64,000 nucleotides of DNA from Lachnospiraceae bacterium NE2001. Lineage in GTDB: Bacteria > Bacillota > Clostridia > Lachnospirales > Lachnospiraceae. Shown piece after piece: positions 62,501-64,000 of this stretch. Made by a program: the position numbers and the translations under genes. Each line of letters opens with the position of its first letter. The first letter of the stretch is position 1. The stretch is from NCBI GenBank assembly GCA_900110635.1, contig FOEK01000008.1:1-64000 (forward strand), given 5' to 3'. Under the pieces are notes generated by a model that ran no database searches, was not told the origin of the DNA, and saw only the letters and a list, made by a program, of their open reading frames with translations.

Positions 62501-64000
62501 CTATTTCTTAATCTTAGATCATAATAATATAAAAACTTTCTTTAAAAACGCTCTTCATTTTCTACTAGCAAGTATTCTTGCAGCTGGTTTAGGAGCTTTT
62601 AATCTGTTACCCTCATTTCTTTCAATGATCTATTCTCCTTATAGAGAAAACGATGCTATATCATCAAGCTCAGCAAGTAATGGAATCAATATATTTAGTT
62701 CTATTTTCAAAACTATTAATCAATATCAAGTTGGCGGAAAATCGATCTATGTTTCAGCAGATAATGGTATGGTAAACATATATGCTGGTTTACTTCCTCT
62801 TATTTTTATTGCTATTTATACATTAAATAATAATATAAAGCTCTCAATCAGGATACGTAAACTGTTACTGTGTTTCCTTCTTTTCTGGGCATTTGGAGAC
62901 TCTATTTTTAACTTTGTCTTCCACGGCTTCCATCATCAATCAAATGTACCAAATAGATTTTCTATATTCTTTATCTTTATGATTATAAACATTTTTAGTG
63001 AATGTGTATTAGATATCAAGGATATATCCCATAAAAGAATTATCTACGCCATAACAACAGTTTTTATTGCCTTAGTTGCTGTTTGGTCAGCATATCCTGA
63101 AAAAAACTATACTAGTCTAGTATTATCAATCATCTTCTTAACAGCATATATTATTAGCTTTGCTATATCATTTATCAAAAAGCTTGATAATTCTTATCTC
63201 ACTAAGCTTATAGCTTATATATCCGTAATTGAAATAATACTAAGCTCCTTTATTGGCTTTTCGGGAACACTTGGACACTCCAATGAAATACTTGAAGACA
63301 ATGTTAAATCTATCGGAAAACTATTAGACAGTATGGATAACCCTAAAAACAATGTATTTATATCCGAAAACATTACTAGTTCTGGAGATAATTTCAATAT
63401 GGGACAGATCAATGGATTAAATACAATAACCGGATTTAGTTCTGAACTAAGCTCTGAAGTCTTTGATATTGTAAGATTCTGGGGAATATATGCTTCTTCT
63501 AATTCTGTTGCATATTTATCTGGAAATCCAATTGCAGATCTTATGCTGCATGTGAAATATCAATTTGTTAATTCTAACGATTCGGAATATAGAAACTCTT
63601 CAATTTATAAACTAATAGATGAGCATAACAATATGAAGCTATATGAGAACCAATATTATCTACCTGTAGGTTTTATGGTAAAACCTGAAATGCAGGAATG
63701 GGTAGACTCCGATATTGAATCATATTATTCATTTTTAAATTATCAAAATGGTCTGTCTCAAGCAATTTGTGGAAAAGACATATATACAGAAATCAATCCT
63801 GAGGATGATGATTCAAACACTAATATAAGTACTACACTTGATGATTCGAATATCTTAAATTCAAAGAATCTAAATGTTGAAATAAACTTAAACAAGAAAT
63901 ATCAAGGAAAAATATATATCTTCTATAACTCTAGAATGAATTATGTAGGTGAAACTATGGAAAATCAAAATAATCATTTTGATATCACCCTGCATGATTT
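59565..64000 (+). CDS. Giant membrane protein with two tandem YfhO modules (3' end outside window)
   Basis: An open frame of 1478 codons without a stop to the window edge. ATG at 59565 has GGAGGA ten bases upstream. The first YfhO-like module (residues 1 to about 770) has an N-terminal helix, KDIWAFYMTDPTNLIVLLFP and FKLGLAGMFS in the membrane half, and a beta-rich extracytoplasmic part ending GNHIIERSIHTSH with a closing helix. A second module begins at about 775 (ATSIVILACYLNTCAPFG-like helix), has RSDGYGQTYP (D808, Q812), GFGSFIFSCGGDP and again an extracytoplasmic half. The DxxxQ of module 2 is changed to DxxxT at D47 in module 1, so module 1 may be inactive. Role in outer-face glycosylation is inferred. 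Confidence 0.82.
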   Translation, partial: MKFINKNKVFIISFIIPFLTSLIGLFLFGLFPLNHSSSDIFSTTGNDIYITNYYRLYDYIHGIYNSHAIKDIWAFYMTDPTNLIVLLFPRTMLIDLLSILFSFKLGLAGMFSSIFFSKRFLNEHNKNVRNSEMIIIFLSIAYSLSSYMLSYGTNISFLSVIAVFPMIILYLEKLSYDNKWLPYYITLSISFILSFYATGIVFIFTILYLFTIKYSTKKEIFKTILYKLFADIISIGTACFVIIPALKSTISSSFFQKAPPFNSQLLGFFEMIHQMFFMSKPSAVYELSYGIDIYIGTLCFVLLFIYLTATKISIFTKIKKLAILAILFTGTIMTGPSTLFNFFRDSYNHSCFFAFTLIFYILIIVSDLLIEYESITKISVVIASICSLSVIILSMIISKNYSSSSIFIYSLELVILYGVLLFLIVKKIKNYNYLLFITILFGTVEIIFSFIWGIKSLGDASTSYSNSFTYIQYELERDIKDATIRNFDMYNNYFNPVLNVLNKIDYVTIPTDSNTPDINLKLDATLGNTNIYLNDFTDNRYIFVDSDILNWTYSKSSVYSSMNYLASQISGQQDEIFTLVKSTPTLIPKYTSNHNYKETTIEYNFDAEGDIYSNQTIIEYLGKYTKDKPITKTYKSYVYKEQYNHQKSSYFYKFNKEAYNRFIGNIPYVDSDSYINIDGYIINSINETPLYDITIDGKYTKPLKIDDCLWVVPISSGNHIIERSIHTSHLNYLLLVCICLLSIILTLSLYLINSIPKVLKRIYNLLFNFARENYVYITTIAVSTSIVILACYLNTCAPFGRLSALRSDGYGQTYPAIQSMINSLSIKSLIPSTIGFGSFIFSCGGDPISSVIGTTISLIYDIFIRTNDGKIYSTIKAAIYLVYSGPAIIFYLTHKYSGQRYDKKNPYLIIIALLYTLSSYSIGYFIFNNFLYGLYTPLIIYALEKMVYKKKPLPYILFLSFIMIRGYYSAFLLCEFVGLYFLILDHNNIKTFFKNALHFLLASILAAGLGAFNLLPSFLSMIYSPYRENDAISSSSASNGINIFSSIFKTINQYQVGGKSIYVSADNGMVNIYAGLLPLIFIAIYTLNNNIKLSIRIRKLLLCFLLFWAFGDSIFNFVFHGFHHQSNVPNRFSIFFIFMIINIFSECVLDIKDISHKRIIYAITTVFIALVAVWSAYPEKNYTSLVLSIIFLTAYIISFAISFIKKLDNSYLTKLIAYISVIEIILSSFIGFSGTLGHSNEILEDNVKSIGKLLDSMDNPKNNVFISENITSSGDNFNMGQINGLNTITGFSSELSSEVFDIVRFWGIYASSNSVAYLSGNPIADLMLHVKYQFVNSNDSEYRNSSIYKLIDEHNNMKLYENQYYLPVGFMVKPEMQEWVDSDIESYYSFLNYQNGLSQAICGKDIYTEINPEDDDSNTNISTTLDDSNILNSKNLNVEINLNKKYQGKIYIFYNSRMNYVGETMENQNNHFDITLHD

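Noticed and set aside
1-64000. tRNA, rRNA or prophage genes
   Set aside because: No cloverleaf, rRNA segment, integrase or phage structural gene could be recognised; ordinary search by covariance model would settle small RNAs.

Overview
This looks like a chromosomal window from an AT-rich, low-GC Gram-positive anaerobe of the Clostridia. Butyrivibrio or another Lachnospiraceae is the best guess. The basis is the gene order Asp23-nusB-xseA-xseB-ispA-dxs-tlyA-nadK-recN, purine-rich AGGAGG-type ribosome binding sites before nearly every gene, and many promoters of the extended -10 type (TGnTATAAT). The taxonomic guess is an inference from gene order and style, not from a marker gene.

Region 1 (1-11.1 kb, minus strand, relatively GC-rich) is a housekeeping operon: Asp23, nusB, exonuclease VII, the isoprenoid genes ispA and dxs, tlyA, NAD kinase, recN and an M14-like deacylase/peptidase. 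Short palindromic dispersed repeats sit in its gaps. A small membrane gene with its own promoter and terminator follows.

Region 2 (11.2-27.2 kb) begins with a plus-strand YfhO-type membrane protein. It converges on a minus-strand group containing a fused LuxE-LuxC acyl-activating/reducing enzyme, an AMP-forming ligase and two unknown membrane proteins. A probable surface-acylation operon follows: MBOAT, FkbH-like enzyme, acyl carrier protein, second MBOAT, two SGNH/DHHW-type extracytoplasmic proteins.

Region 3 (27.3-30.7 kb) holds a Fic/winged-helix protein whose promoter is flanked by two copies of a palindromic operator, and a complete-looking IS1634-type insertion sequence of about 2.2 kb.

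Region 4 (30.7-47.7 kb, visibly AT-richer) is a minus-strand glycan cluster. It encodes most of a CMP-legionaminate-like nonulosonic acid pathway (cytidylyltransferase, PtmE-like nucleotidyltransferase with CBS domains, LegC, LegB, LegI, LegG), a GT52-like sialyltransferase, a Wzx flippase, a GT2 enzyme, and accessory oxidoreductases and transferases. One methyltransferase carries a one-base frameshift.

Region 5 (47.7-59.4 kb, less AT-rich again) continues in the same direction with an acyl carrier protein, an HpcH-type aldolase, WecD- and WecE-like enzymes, an ArnC-like GT2, an acetolactate-synthase-like ThDP enzyme, two SDRs, a split transketolase, and separate LuxE and LuxC paralogous to the fused pair. 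A divergent promoter region at 59.4-59.6 kb separates it from a very large plus-strand gene with two tandem YfhO modules, which runs off the window end.

Taken together, about 50 kb appears devoted to building, acylating and exporting an elaborate surface polysaccharide or glycoprotein glycan. The most unusual element is the pair of LuxE/LuxC acyl-reduction modules next to ACPs, an AMP-ligase and three ThDP-type polypeptides. This recalls the tetronate genes of the Vibrio cholerae O1 antigen, but its product cannot be named from sequence.
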